From assembly GCF_006715785.1 (NCBI RefSeq), contig NZ_VFNX01000001.1, positions 5,188,001 to 5,252,000 of the forward strand: a stretch of DNA of 64,000 nt, in the 5' to 3' direction. Positions within the stretch are counted from its first letter, which is position 1; each line of letters opens with the position of its first letter. Below the pieces are notes generated by a model. The model was not told where the DNA came from and did no database searches. It was given only the letters and a program-made list of their open reading frames with translations. The position numbers and the translations under genes were made by a program. This stretch comes from Streptomyces puniciscabiei (lineage in GTDB: Bacteria > Actinomycetota > Actinomycetes > Streptomycetales > Streptomycetaceae). Below are positions 1 through 7,702 of this stretch, one piece after another.

Positions 1-107
1 TGTCCGGCCAGGAGTACGTCGACATGTACGCGACGGCTGCCAAGCGGCAGATCGCGGAGGCGGCGAAGGCGGCCAAGGAAGCGGAGAAGAAGAAGGCCGA
101 CGAGTAG
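1..107 (+). CDS. C-terminal tail of an unidentified protein (5' end outside window)
   Basis: An open frame enters from the left edge (codons in phase from base 3) and stops at TAG 105-107. The visible 34 residues start SGQEYVDMYATAAKRQIAEA and end in a Lys/Glu/Ala-rich charged helix (AEKKKADE). No domain is visible. A lysophospholipid acyltransferase (PlsC-like) would be compatible with the position beside the two-component pair in other Streptomyces, but that rests on memory of gene order, not on residues seen here. Confidence 0.55.
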   Translation, partial: SGQEYVDMYATAAKRQIAEAAKAAKEAEKKKADE

Positions 108-143
108 ACGCGAACCGGGGGAAGCGGGGGGACGGGGGGTACG

Positions 144-1352
144 GTGGTCAAGCGCGAGCGCGTCATGAGGATGTCCGTCGAGCAGCCGATGTGGCGTGCC
201 CTCGCCGGATACCGCGTACTGACGATGCTGTACGCGATCGGCCTGTTCGTCGCCCGGCACGGCAAGTACGAACACCCCTGGGTCGCCGTCGGCTACTTCG
301 CGGTCCTCCTCGTGTGGACGCTGGCCACGCTGCCCAAGGTCGCGAGCGCCGCACACTGCACCCGGCGCTTCCTCGCCGCCGACCTGGCCATCGGGCTCAC
401 CGGCATCCTCCTCACGCCGGTCGCCGCCTCCCACGCGCGCATCGTGGCGGGCACTCCGACGCTGCCGTCGATATGGACGGCCGGTGTGGTCCTCGGCTTC
501 GCGCTCAAGGGGGGCTGGCGCTGGGCGGTGCTGGCCTCGACGCCGGTCGCCATCGCCAACGTCGTCCAGCGCGGCACTCCGACCCGGGCGACGGTGCACG
601 CCGTCCTGCTGGTCTGGATCGCCTCCGTGGCCATCGGCTACGTCGTGGAGGTCGCCCGCGCCTCCGAGCGCACCCTCGCCCGCGCCCTGGAGATCGAGGC
701 CGCGACCCGGGAGCGGGAGCGGCTGGCCCGGGACATCCATGACGGCGTGCTCCAGGTGCTGGCGATGGTGCAGCGGCGCGGCGCCGTCATCGGTGGCGAG
801 GCGGCGGAGCTCGGGCGGCTCGCGGGGGAGCAGGAGGTGGCGCTGCGCACGCTGGTCTCCGGCGGTCTGCTGCCGGTCTCCCGGGTGTCGGAGGACGCCG
901 CCGCGGGGGCCGTCGTACGCGTGGTGGAGGAGCCCGACGACGACGGGCCGGTCGACCTGCGCTCCCTGCTCGCGCCCTACGCCGGTGCCCGGGTGAGCCT
1001 GGCCGAGCCCGGCGCGCCGGTCGCGCTGTCCCGGCCCGCCGCGCGGGAGCTGGCCGCCGCGGTCGGCGCCGCCCTGGACAACGTGCGCAGGCACGCGGGC
1101 GAGCGGGCCCGGGCCTGGATCCTGGTCGAGGACGAGCCGGACGAGGTCGTCGTGACCGTACGGGACGACGGTCCCGGCATCCCCGAGGGGCGGCTCGCCC
1201 AGGCCGAGGGGGAGGGCCGGCTCGGCGTGGCCCAGTCGATCCGGGGGCGGCTGCGCGACCTGGGGGGCAGCGCCGAACTCGTCTCCGTCCCCGGGCAGGG
1301 CACGGAAGTGGAACTGAAGGTACCGAAGAACCAGAAGGCGGGACGTCGATGA
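144..1352 (+). CDS. MacS-type sensor histidine kinase
   Basis: Membrane sensor kinase of a two-component system, 402 aa. The first ~175 residues hold several hydrophobic segments, typical of the MacS/DUF5931 sensor module of actinobacteria. The dimerisation box reads RERLARDIHDGVLQ, with the phospho-accepting His at residue 199. It is followed by a HATPase_c domain (LDNVRRHAG as N-box, VRDDGPGIPEG as G1-box, then a second Gly-rich segment near the C-terminus). The GTG at 144 lies behind a G-rich stretch; ATGs at 165 or 171 are alternatives without a better ribosome site. The stop overlaps the start of the response regulator (ATGA), so the two are coupled. The signal is unknown. Confidence 0.88.
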   Translation: MVKRERVMRMSVEQPMWRALAGYRVLTMLYAIGLFVARHGKYEHPWVAVGYFAVLLVWTLATLPKVASAAHCTRRFLAADLAIGLTGILLTPVAASHARIVAGTPTLPSIWTAGVVLGFALKGGWRWAVLASTPVAIANVVQRGTPTRATVHAVLLVWIASVAIGYVVEVARASERTLARALEIEAATRERERLARDIHDGVLQVLAMVQRRGAVIGGEAAELGRLAGEQEVALRTLVSGGLLPVSRVSEDAAAGAVVRVVEEPDDDGPVDLRSLLAPYAGARVSLAEPGAPVALSRPAARELAAAVGAALDNVRRHAGERARAWILVEDEPDEVVVTVRDDGPGIPEGRLAQAEGEGRLGVAQSIRGRLRDLGGSAELVSVPGQGTEVELKVPKNQKAGRR

Positions 1353-2026
1353 GCGAGCAGCAGGACCCGATCAAGGTCATGGTGGTGGACGACCACCCCA
1401 TGTGGCGCGACGCGGTCGCCCGGGACCTGACCGAGTCCGGCTTCCATGTGGTCGCCACCGCGGGCGACGGCGAGCAGGCGGTCCGCCGCGCCAAGGCCGC
1501 GGTCCCCGACGTCCTCGTGCTGGACCTCAACCTGCCCGCCAAGCCCGGCGTCCAGGTGTGCAAGGAAGTGGTCGCCCACAACCCGGCGTTGCGCGTCCTC
1601 GTCCTCTCGGCCAGCGGTGAGCACGCCGACGTGCTGGAGGCGGTGAAGTCCGGCGCGACCGGCTATCTGCTGAAGTCGGCCTCCACCGAGGAGCTGCTGG
1701 ACGCGGTGCGCCGTACCGCCGTCGGTGACCCGGTGTTCACGCCGGGCCTCGCCGGACTGGTCCTCGGCGAGTACCGCCGGCTGGCCTCCGAACCGGCCCC
1801 CGCCCCCGACACCGACGAGCCCGGCGCGCCCCGGCTGACGGACCGGGAGACGGAGGTGCTGCGGCTGGTCGCCAAGGGGCTGAGCTACAAGCAGATCGCC
1901 GAGCGCCTCGTCATCTCCCACCGCACGGTGCAGAACCACGTGCAGAACACCCTCGGCAAGCTGCAGTTGCACAACAGGGTCGAGCTGGTGCGGTACGCCA
2001 TAGAGCGCGGACTCGACGACGAGTAG
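1349..2026 (+). CDS. NarL/LuxR-family response regulator
   Basis: DNA-binding partner of the kinase just upstream, 225 aa. The receiver domain (about 8-125) has the acidic pair DD at 14-15, the phospho-acceptor Asp59 in VLVLDLNLP, and the conserved Lys in GYLLKSAS. An Ala/Pro-rich linker follows, then a LuxR/FixJ helix-turn-helix (LTDRETEVLRLVAKGLSYKQIAERL...VQNHVQNTLGKL). The start ATG overlaps the kinase stop by 4 bases, the usual sign of translational coupling. Target genes cannot be deduced from the window. Confidence 0.92.
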   Translation: MSEQQDPIKVMVVDDHPMWRDAVARDLTESGFHVVATAGDGEQAVRRAKAAVPDVLVLDLNLPAKPGVQVCKEVVAHNPALRVLVLSASGEHADVLEAVKSGATGYLLKSASTEELLDAVRRTAVGDPVFTPGLAGLVLGEYRRLASEPAPAPDTDEPGAPRLTDRETEVLRLVAKGLSYKQIAERLVISHRTVQNHVQNTLGKLQLHNRVELVRYAIERGLDDE

Positions 2027-2136
2027 GCGCCGCCGGTCGGCCGTCCACCGGAATCACCCTTCCCGCCTCTCCCGATGTGACGCGAATCACCATTAGCGTG
2101 ACTCTCTGTCAGGGAACCGCGGCGAAGGGACATTTC

Positions 2137-3165
2137 ATGCGGGTCGGAGTACTGACCGGAGGCGGCGACTGCCCCGGGCTCAACGCCGTCATCCGGGGCA
2201 TCGTCCGCAAGGGCGTGCAGGAGTACGGCTATGACTTCACCGGCTTCCGGGACGGCTGGCGAGGCCCCCTCGAAGGCGACACCGTCCGTCTCGACATCCC
2301 CGCGGTGCGCGGCATCCTGCCCCGCGGCGGCACCATCCTCGGCTCCTCGCGCACCAACCCCCTCAAGGCGGAGAACGGCATCCGCCGGATCAAGGACAAC
2401 CTGGCCAAGCTGGACGTCCAGGCCCTCGTCGCGATCGGCGGCGAGGACACCCTGGGCGTCGCCGCGCGGCTGTCCGACGAGTACGGGGTGCCCTGCGTCG
2501 GGGTGCCCAAGACCATCGACAACGACCTGTCGGCCACCGACTACACCTTCGGCTTCGACACCGCCGTCAACATCGCCACCGAGGCCATCGACCGGCTGCA
2601 CACCACCGCCGAGTCCCACATGCGGGTCCTGGTCGTGGAGGTGATGGGCCGGCACGCCGGCTGGATCGCCCTGCACTCGGGCCTCGCCGGCGGTGCCAAC
2701 GTCATCCTCATCCCCGAGCAGCGCTTCGACGTCGACCAGGTCTGCGCCTGGGTGACCTCCCGCTTCCGGGCGTCGTACGCGCCGATCGTCGTCGTCGCCG
2801 AGGGCGCCATGCCGAGGGACGGCGACATGGTGCTCAAGGACGGCTCGCTGGACTCCTTCGGGCATGTGCGCCTGTCCGGGGTCGGCGAATGGCTGGCCAA
2901 GGAGATCGAGAGCCGCACCGGCAAGGAGGCCCGGACCACGGTCCTCGGCCATGTCCAGCGCGGCGGCACACCCAGCGCCTTCGACCGCTGGCTCGCCACC
3001 CGCTTCGGCCTGCACGCCATCGACTGCGTCCACGACGGCGACTTCGGCACGATGGTCGCCCTGCGCGGCACCGACATCGTCCGCGTCCCGATCTCCGAGG
3101 CCACGGCCAGGCTGAAGACGGTGAACCCGAAGCTGTACGAGGAGGTCGGGGTGTTCTTCGGCTGA
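2137..3165 (+). CDS. pfkA: 6-phosphofructokinase, PPi-type active-site signature
   Basis: Phosphorylates fructose 6-phosphate in glycolysis; cytosolic, 342 aa. The start is ATG 2137 behind GAAGGGA; in-frame codons further upstream lack family similarity. The motifs GGGDCPGLNAVIR, PKTIDND, MGRHAGWIA and GHVQRGGTPSAFDR are all present. The residues that separate phosphoryl donors are Asp104 in GGEDT and Lys125 in VPKTIDND. ATP-dependent homologues carry Gly at the first position, while Asp plus Lys is the combination of pyrophosphate-dependent enzymes such as that of Amycolatopsis methanolica, which this protein resembles closely from memory. Donor specificity is therefore inferred to be PPi, making the step reversible. 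It converges on the anthranilate synthase gene with a 15-base gap. Confidence 0.93.
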   Translation: MRVGVLTGGGDCPGLNAVIRGIVRKGVQEYGYDFTGFRDGWRGPLEGDTVRLDIPAVRGILPRGGTILGSSRTNPLKAENGIRRIKDNLAKLDVQALVAIGGEDTLGVAARLSDEYGVPCVGVPKTIDNDLSATDYTFGFDTAVNIATEAIDRLHTTAESHMRVLVVEVMGRHAGWIALHSGLAGGANVILIPEQRFDVDQVCAWVTSRFRASYAPIVVVAEGAMPRDGDMVLKDGSLDSFGHVRLSGVGEWLAKEIESRTGKEARTTVLGHVQRGGTPSAFDRWLATRFGLHAIDCVHDGDFGTMVALRGTDIVRVPISEATARLKTVNPKLYEEVGVFFG

Positions 3166-3180
3166 CGGCGGCCCGGACGG

Positions 3181-5052
3181 CTACACGGTCGTGCGGCGCA
3201 GCTGACCCACCAGTTCCCGTACGACCGTTGCCCCGTTCAGCGTCAGGACCGACTCCGGGTGGAACTGCACCCCCGCGAACCCCGGGCCGCGCAGCGCGTG
3301 CACCTCACCGTTCGCCCCCCGGCTCACCTCCACGCCGTGCGCGGCCAGTTCCCGGGCCGCCTCCTCGTCGCAGCGGGCGACGAAGCTGTTGTAGAAGCCG
3401 ACCGTCTCCGGCCGCCCGAACAGGTCGACCGTGGTCTGCGCCCCCTGGTACGGCACCTCCTTGCGGACGATGTCCAGCCCCAGCTCGGCCGCGATCAGCT
3501 CGTGGCCCAGGCAGACGCCCAGCACCCCGTGCCGGTGCTCCCGGATCACCGTGGCGGTCAGCTCGCGCAGGAAGCGCATCTTCGGATCGGCCGCGTCGCA
3601 AGGGTCACCGGGACCGGGCCCGAGCACCACCGGCCCCTCGTGCGCGAGCACCGCCGCCCGCAGCCCCGGCTCGTCGTACCGCCGGACGGTGACGTCCAGC
3701 CCGCTCGACCGCAGCACGTGGGCGAGCATCGCCGTGAAGGTGTCCTCGCCGTCGACCACCAGCGCATGGCCGGTCAGTTCCCGCGCGGGCTCCTGCATCC
3801 GCAGCCAGAACGGCGCGAGCGCGGACCGCCGGCCGTCCAGCGCCGCCCGTACCCGCGGGTCGTCGGCCAGCCGGGGCCGCTCCCGCTCCTCGCGCGGCCG
3901 GGACGGCCGCACCCCGAGGGCCGCGAGCACGCCCGCCGCCTTCGCGTGCGTCTCCGCGACCTCGCCCGCCGGGTCCGAGCCGCGTACCAGAGTCGCCCCG
4001 ACCGGGACGCGCAGCCGCCCCTGGGCGGAGATGTCGGCGGTGCGGATCAGGATCGGCGAGTCCAGTGTCTGCGCGCCCCCCGGGTCGCGGCCGAGCAGCG
4101 CCAGCGCGCCCGCGTAGTAGCCGCGTCCGGCACCATCCCGCCCGAGCGGCTCGTACCGCTCGATCACCCGGCACGCGTTCTGCACCGGCGAGCCGGTCAC
4201 CGTGGCCGCGAACATGGTCTCCCGCAACACCTCCCGCACATCCAGGGAGGACTTGCCGCGCAGCTCGTACTCGGTGTGCGCGAGGTGCGCCATCTCCTTC
4301 AGGCGGGGGCCGACGACCACTCCGCCCATGTCGCCGACGGTGCACATCATCTTCAGTTCCTCGTCGACGACCATCGACAGCTCCTCGATCTCCTTGCCGT
4401 CGGCGAGGAAGGAGAGGAGGTGCTCCGGGGTCGGCCCCTCGGCGGGATAGCGGTACGTCCCGCTGATCGGGTTCATGACGACCGTGCCGCCGGACATCCG
4501 CACGTGCACCTCGGGGCTCGCGCCCACCAGCGTCCGGTCCCCGGTGTGCACGACGAACGTCCAGTACGCGCCCCGCTCGCCCTCCAGCAGCCGCCGGAAC
4601 AGCGCGAGCGCGTCGGCCCGGCCGAACCCCGGGACCTCGCCCTCGTACGTGCGCCGGATCACGAAGTTCGCGCCCTCGCCCCGGCCGATCTCCTCCGCCA
4701 GCACCCGCCCGACGATCTCGCCGTACTCCTCGTCGCCGACGTCGAAGCCGCCGCCCTCGACGCGCACCTCGTGCGCCGGGAGCTGCGACAGCGCCACGCC
4801 GAGCGGCAGCTCGTACGACTCCTCGGGGGTCAGCACCAGCAGCGGGGTGCCGTCGTCGCGGACGTCGAAGCCGCGCTCGCGGATCTGCCGGAACGGGATC
4901 AGCGCGAGCCCCTCGTCGGGCAGGTCGGCGAGCCGGTCACGGCGGGTCACCGGGCCGAGCAGCACCTCCACCGGGTGCTCGTCGAGGCCCGGGGTGCGAC
5001 GGCGGAGCAGGGCGAAGGGGCGGGGGTCGTGCAGGAGGTCCTGGAGATTCAT
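3181..5052 (-). CDS. trpEG: anthranilate synthase, fused TrpE-TrpG
   Basis: Makes anthranilate from chorismate and glutamine, the first step of tryptophan synthesis. The 623-aa chain joins a chorismate-binding TrpE part (roughly 1-430; PISGTYRYP, the E-E-L-M-V-VDEE segment, TGSPVQNACRVIERYEP) to a TrpG glutamine amidotransferase (about 455-620; nucleophile Cys514 in LGVCLGHEL, and HPESVLTL near the end). The start is ATG 5052 behind GAAGGA; in-frame extension upstream would run over the attenuator. It is preceded by a Trp-rich leader peptide and a terminator hairpin, so expression should fall when charged tRNA-Trp is plentiful. A divergent DAHP synthase gene feeds the same pathway. Similar fused enzymes with an attenuator are known in S. 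venezuelae. Confidence 0.93.
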   Translation of the reverse strand: MNLQDLLHDPRPFALLRRRTPGLDEHPVEVLLGPVTRRDRLADLPDEGLALIPFRQIRERGFDVRDDGTPLLVLTPEESYELPLGVALSQLPAHEVRVEGGGFDVGDEEYGEIVGRVLAEEIGRGEGANFVIRRTYEGEVPGFGRADALALFRRLLEGERGAYWTFVVHTGDRTLVGASPEVHVRMSGGTVVMNPISGTYRYPAEGPTPEHLLSFLADGKEIEELSMVVDEELKMMCTVGDMGGVVVGPRLKEMAHLAHTEYELRGKSSLDVREVLRETMFAATVTGSPVQNACRVIERYEPLGRDGAGRGYYAGALALLGRDPGGAQTLDSPILIRTADISAQGRLRVPVGATLVRGSDPAGEVAETHAKAAGVLAALGVRPSRPREERERPRLADDPRVRAALDGRRSALAPFWLRMQEPARELTGHALVVDGEDTFTAMLAHVLRSSGLDVTVRRYDEPGLRAAVLAHEGPVVLGPGPGDPCDAADPKMRFLRELTATVIREHRHGVLGVCLGHELIAAELGLDIVRKEVPYQGAQTTVDLFGRPETVGFYNSFVARCDEEAARELAAHGVEVSRGANGEVHALRGPGFAGVQFHPESVLTLNGATVVRELVGQLRRTTV

Positions 5053-5102
5053 GGGTGATCCTTCTCGATCTTCTGACGGAGAGGAACGACCCCGGAAACG
5101 CC

Positions 5103-5127
5103 GAAGGCCGCCCCTCGGGCGGCCTTC
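5103..5127 (-). terminator. trp attenuator hairpin
   Basis: A perfect 10-bp inverted repeat (GAAGGCCGCC / GGCGGCCTTC, 5-base loop) lies between the leader peptide and trpEG. On the minus strand it is followed by GGCGTTTCC, a short T-containing stretch. Its place just after a Trp-codon leader fits the terminator arm of a transcription attenuator. The competing antiterminator pairing was not resolved. Confidence 0.75.
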
Positions 5128-5149
5128 GCGAAGTCTTGCGTACGCGCAG

Positions 5150-5206
5150 TCAGTGGGCCGCCGGAGAAGCGGTCCACCACCAGTTCTGGATCGACAGCGC
5201 GAACAT
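5150..5206 (-). CDS. trpL: trp leader peptide
   Basis: An 18-codon ORF encoding MFALSIQNWWWTASPAAH, with three consecutive TGG codons and then TGA. It ends about 20 bases before the attenuator hairpin and about 100 bases before trpEG. Ribosome stalling at the Trp codons when tRNA-Trp is uncharged would prevent the terminator from forming. A leader with three Trp codons before trpEG is described in S. venezuelae; this copy looks intact. The upstream GTAGGG is a weak ribosome site. Confidence 0.85.
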   Translation of the reverse strand: MFALSIQNWWWTASPAAH

Positions 5207-5312
5207 GGCAGGAACCCTACCGCACCCGCCCCCGGTCCACAGGACAACCGTCGCGTCTCACCTTTCGAGCCAGAAGATGGGGCATGCGAGCCGACCGCGT
5301 AATGTTTACGAG

Positions 5313-6665
5313 GTGACCGTGAACGCTAAGACCAGCCCGAGCGCTGGCAACACCTGGCGAGACCTGCCCGCGGCGCAGCAGCCCGAGTACCCCGACCCCG
5401 AGGCTCTGCGCGCAGTGATCGCGGACCTCGAGTCGTATCCGCCGCTCGTCTTCGCGGGCGAGTGTGACCAGCTGCGCGCCCGGATGGCGGCAGTCGCCAA
5501 GGGAGAGGCGTTCCTCCTCCAGGGAGGCGACTGCGCCGAGGCCTTCGACGCGGTGTCCGCCGACCAGATCCGCAACAAGCTGAAGACGCTGCTCCAGATG
5601 GGTGCCGTCCTCACCTACGCGGCCTCCGTGCCGGTGGTGAAGGTCGGTCGTATCGCCGGGCAGTACTCCAAGCCCCGCTCCAAGCCGACCGAGACCCGCG
5701 ACGGCGTGACCCTGCCGACCTACCGCGGCGACTCCGTCAACGGCTTCGACTTCACCGAGGCCGCCCGCGTCCCGGACCCCGAGCGCCTGAAGCGGATGTA
5801 CAACGCCTCCGCCTCCACGCTGAACCTGGTGCGTGCCTTCACCACCGGCGGTTACGCGGACCTGCGCCAGGTGCACGCCTGGAACCAGGACTTCGTGCGG
5901 ACCTCGCCGTCGGGCCAGCGTTACGAGCAGCTCGCGCGGGAGATCGACAACGCGCTGAACTTCATGCGGGCCTGCGGCGCCGAGCCGGAGGAGTTCAAGA
6001 CCGTCGAGTTCTTCTCCTCGCACGAGGCGCTGCTGCTGGACTACGAGTCCGCCCTGACCCGGGTCGACTCGCGCACCGGCAAGCTGTACGACGTCTCCGC
6101 GCACATGGTGTGGGTCGGTGAGCGCACCCGGCAGCTGGACCACGCGCACATCGAGTTCGCCTCGCAGATCCGCAACCCGATCGGCGTCAAGCTCGGCCCG
6201 ACGACGACGGCCGAGGAGGCGCTGCAGTACATCGACCGCCTCGACCCTGAGCGGGAGCCGGGCCGGCTGACCTTCATCGTCCGGATGGGCGCCGACAAGA
6301 TCCGCGACCGGCTGCCCGAGCTGGTGGAGAAGGTCACGGCGTCCGGTGCGACGGTGGCCTGGGTGACCGACCCGATGCACGGCAACACCTTCGAGGCGGC
6401 CTCCGGGCACAAGACCCGCCGCTTCGACGACGTGCTCGACGAGGTCAAGGGCTTCTTCGAGGTCCACAAGGCGCTCGGCACCCACCCGGGCGGCATCCAC
6501 GTGGAGCTCACCGGTGACGACGTCACCGAGTGCGTGGGCGGCGGCGACGAGATCTTCGTCGACGACCTGCACCAGCGTTACGAGACCGCCTGCGACCCGC
6601 GGCTGAACCGCAGCCAGTCGCTGGACCTGGCGTTCCTGGTCGCGGAGATGTACCGGGACCAGTAA
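5313..6665 (+). CDS. aroH: class II DAHP synthase (3-deoxy-7-phosphoheptulonate synthase)
   Basis: Condenses phosphoenolpyruvate and erythrose 4-phosphate, the entry step of the shikimate pathway; 450 aa, plant-type (class II). Conserved elements are QGGDCAEAF with the metal-ligand Cys, VGRIAGQYSKPRS, the ERTRQLDHAHIEF segment, WVTDPMHGNT (ligand His) and HVELTGDDVTEC (ligand Glu). GTG 5313 gives MTVNAKTSPS; GTG 5319 is an alternative with GAGG five bases ahead. Reading upstream to 5055 in the same frame would pass through the trp leader region and is rejected. It is transcribed divergently from trpL-trpEG with about 106 bases between starts, tying aromatic precursor supply to tryptophan synthesis. 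Confidence 0.94.
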   Translation: MTVNAKTSPSAGNTWRDLPAAQQPEYPDPEALRAVIADLESYPPLVFAGECDQLRARMAAVAKGEAFLLQGGDCAEAFDAVSADQIRNKLKTLLQMGAVLTYAASVPVVKVGRIAGQYSKPRSKPTETRDGVTLPTYRGDSVNGFDFTEAARVPDPERLKRMYNASASTLNLVRAFTTGGYADLRQVHAWNQDFVRTSPSGQRYEQLAREIDNALNFMRACGAEPEEFKTVEFFSSHEALLLDYESALTRVDSRTGKLYDVSAHMVWVGERTRQLDHAHIEFASQIRNPIGVKLGPTTTAEEALQYIDRLDPEREPGRLTFIVRMGADKIRDRLPELVEKVTASGATVAWVTDPMHGNTFEAASGHKTRRFDDVLDEVKGFFEVHKALGTHPGGIHVELTGDDVTECVGGGDEIFVDDLHQRYETACDPRLNRSQSLDLAFLVAEMYRDQ

Positions 6666-6696
6666 CCGGGACGCGGTAGGACCCGTGGGCGATCTG

Positions 6697-6736
6697 GGGC
6701 GCGGATCACATCCGATCCGCGCCCTGCCCACTTTTG
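6697..6736 (+). terminator. terminator after aroH
   Basis: A perfect 11-bp inverted repeat (GGGCGCGGATC / GATCCGCGCCC, loop ACATCC) is followed within seven bases by CTTTTG. It lies 31 bases after the aroH stop, so it should end that transcript before the iron-regulated gene downstream. Confidence 0.75.
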
Positions 6737-6754
6737 CGGGCCGGATGCGGCGGG

Positions 6755-6773
6755 TAAGGTTAGGTTTGCCTCA
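6755..6773 (+). promoter_or_regulatory. iron box (DmdR/IdeR operator) before bfd
   Basis: The 19 bases TAAGGTTAGGTTTGCCTCA agree at about 14 positions with the actinobacterial iron-box consensus (TTAGGTTAGGCTAACCTAA, from memory). It sits about 55 bases upstream of the bfd start, where a bound DmdR1/IdeR repressor would overlap the promoter. This predicts bfd induction under iron limitation. It was recognised by eye; binding is an inference. Confidence 0.65.
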
Positions 6774-6827
6774 CCGGTCAACGGGATGGCAGTGACAGAG
6801 CGATCCCGCCCCGGGAGGTGAATCCGC

Positions 6828-7052
6828 GTGTACGTCTGCAGCTGCTTCGGCATCACCGAGGCCCAGGTCAAGCAGCACGCGGAGGACGGCGCCTGCACCC
6901 CCCGCCAGATAGCCTCCGCCTGCAAGGCGGGCACGGACTGCGGCGGCTGTGTACGGCGCATCCAGGCGCTGCTCGGCCGGGGAGCCTGCCCGCGGCGCGA
7001 CCTGGCCGACCAGGGCAAGCCCGTCCTCACGGCGCTGGACGAGGCCGCCTAG
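6828..7052 (+). CDS. bfd: bacterioferritin-associated ferredoxin (BFD-like [2Fe-2S] protein)
   Basis: A 74-aa [2Fe-2S] protein. The cluster ligands follow the Bfd spacing: Cys4-X-Cys6, then Cys38-X2-Cys41 (CSC...CGGC). Bfd proteins pass electrons to bacterioferritin to release stored iron. GTG 6828 is preceded by GGGAGGTG. Its stop overlaps by 4 bases, tail to tail, the stop of the convergent bacterioferritin gene, so release and storage genes are physically paired. The upstream iron box suggests derepression when iron is scarce. Confidence 0.9.
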   Translation: MYVCSCFGITEAQVKQHAEDGACTPRQIASACKAGTDCGGCVRRIQALLGRGACPRRDLADQGKPVLTALDEAA

Positions 7053-7528
7053 CTCTCCGGCTGCTCGATCAGCTGGGCGATGTAGAGCGCCTCGCCGAGC
7101 TTGTCCAGCAGCTCCAGCTGGGTGTCGAGGTAGTCGATGTGGTGCTCCTCGTCGGCGAGGATCTCCTCGAAGATGTTCGCCGACGTGATGTCGCCCTTCT
7201 CCCGCATCACCTTGATGCCCCGCCGCAGCCGGTCGATCGCCTCCACCTCGATCTGCCGGTCGGCCTCGAACATCTCCTGCACGGTCTGGCCCACGCGGAC
7301 GTGGAAGAGCCGCTGGTAGTTCGGCAGGCCCTCCAGGAACAGGATCCGGTCGGTGAGCACCTCCGCATGCTTCATCTCGTCGAACGACTCGTGCCGTGTG
7401 TACTTGGCGAGCTTGTACCAGCCGAAGTTCTCCTGCATCTTCGCGTGCAGGAAGTACTGGTTGATCGCGGTCAGCTCGCCGGTGAGCTGCTCGTTGAGGA
7501 ACTCGATGACCTCGGGGTCGCCCTGCAT
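7049..7528 (-). CDS. bfr: bacterioferritin
   Basis: Iron-storage ferritin with haem, 159 aa, forming a 24-mer shell. The dinuclear-site residues Glu18, Glu51 and His54 and the haem-ligating Met52 (FDEMKHAEVLTDR) are present. The second half keeps the E-x-x-H ligands (ADEEHHIDYL). The start is ATG 7528 behind GGAAGGAG; the upstream in-frame codon at 7546 lies within the ribosome site. It is convergent with bfd, with overlapping stops. Confidence 0.95.
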   Translation of the reverse strand: MQGDPEVIEFLNEQLTGELTAINQYFLHAKMQENFGWYKLAKYTRHESFDEMKHAEVLTDRILFLEGLPNYQRLFHVRVGQTVQEMFEADRQIEVEAIDRLRRGIKVMREKGDITSANIFEEILADEEHHIDYLDTQLELLDKLGEALYIAQLIEQPES

Positions 7529-7601
7529 CGCAGCGGCTCCTTCCACACGGGGACGGGGGAGGTGTGCGGCGGCATGATTGCACCGGCGCCGAAGATCGTC
7601 C

Positions 7602-7623
7602 AGTAAGTGCGTACTTAGTAAGT
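7602..7623. promoter_or_regulatory. AGTAAGT direct repeats around an AAGT-N4-ACTT palindrome
   Basis: Between the divergent bfr and molybdopterin genes, AGTAAGT occurs at 7602-7608 and 7617-7623. AAGTGCGTACTT (7605-7616) forms a 12-base inverted repeat that overlaps both. In a GC-rich intergenic region this A/T-rich symmetry looks like a regulator site for one or both genes. No known consensus was recognised. Confidence 0.4.
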
Positions 7624-7702
7624 TCGCTCTGAATTGATGCTGCTTGTCCGCTTTCTGGACGGGTGGTCAAGGGCACTGCCCGAGGTCTGTCAGGATGGAT
7701 AC

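Noticed and set aside
3259..5058. A plus-strand open frame of about 600 codons opposite trpEG
   Set aside because: Antisense shadow of the fused anthranilate synthase; its predicted peptide is low-complexity His/Arg/Pro/Val with no motif.
5055..5312. N-terminal extension of the DAHP synthase to 5055
   Set aside because: The extension would cover the attenuator and trp leader on the other strand and has no similarity to class II enzymes; GTG 5313 or 5319 fits the family length.
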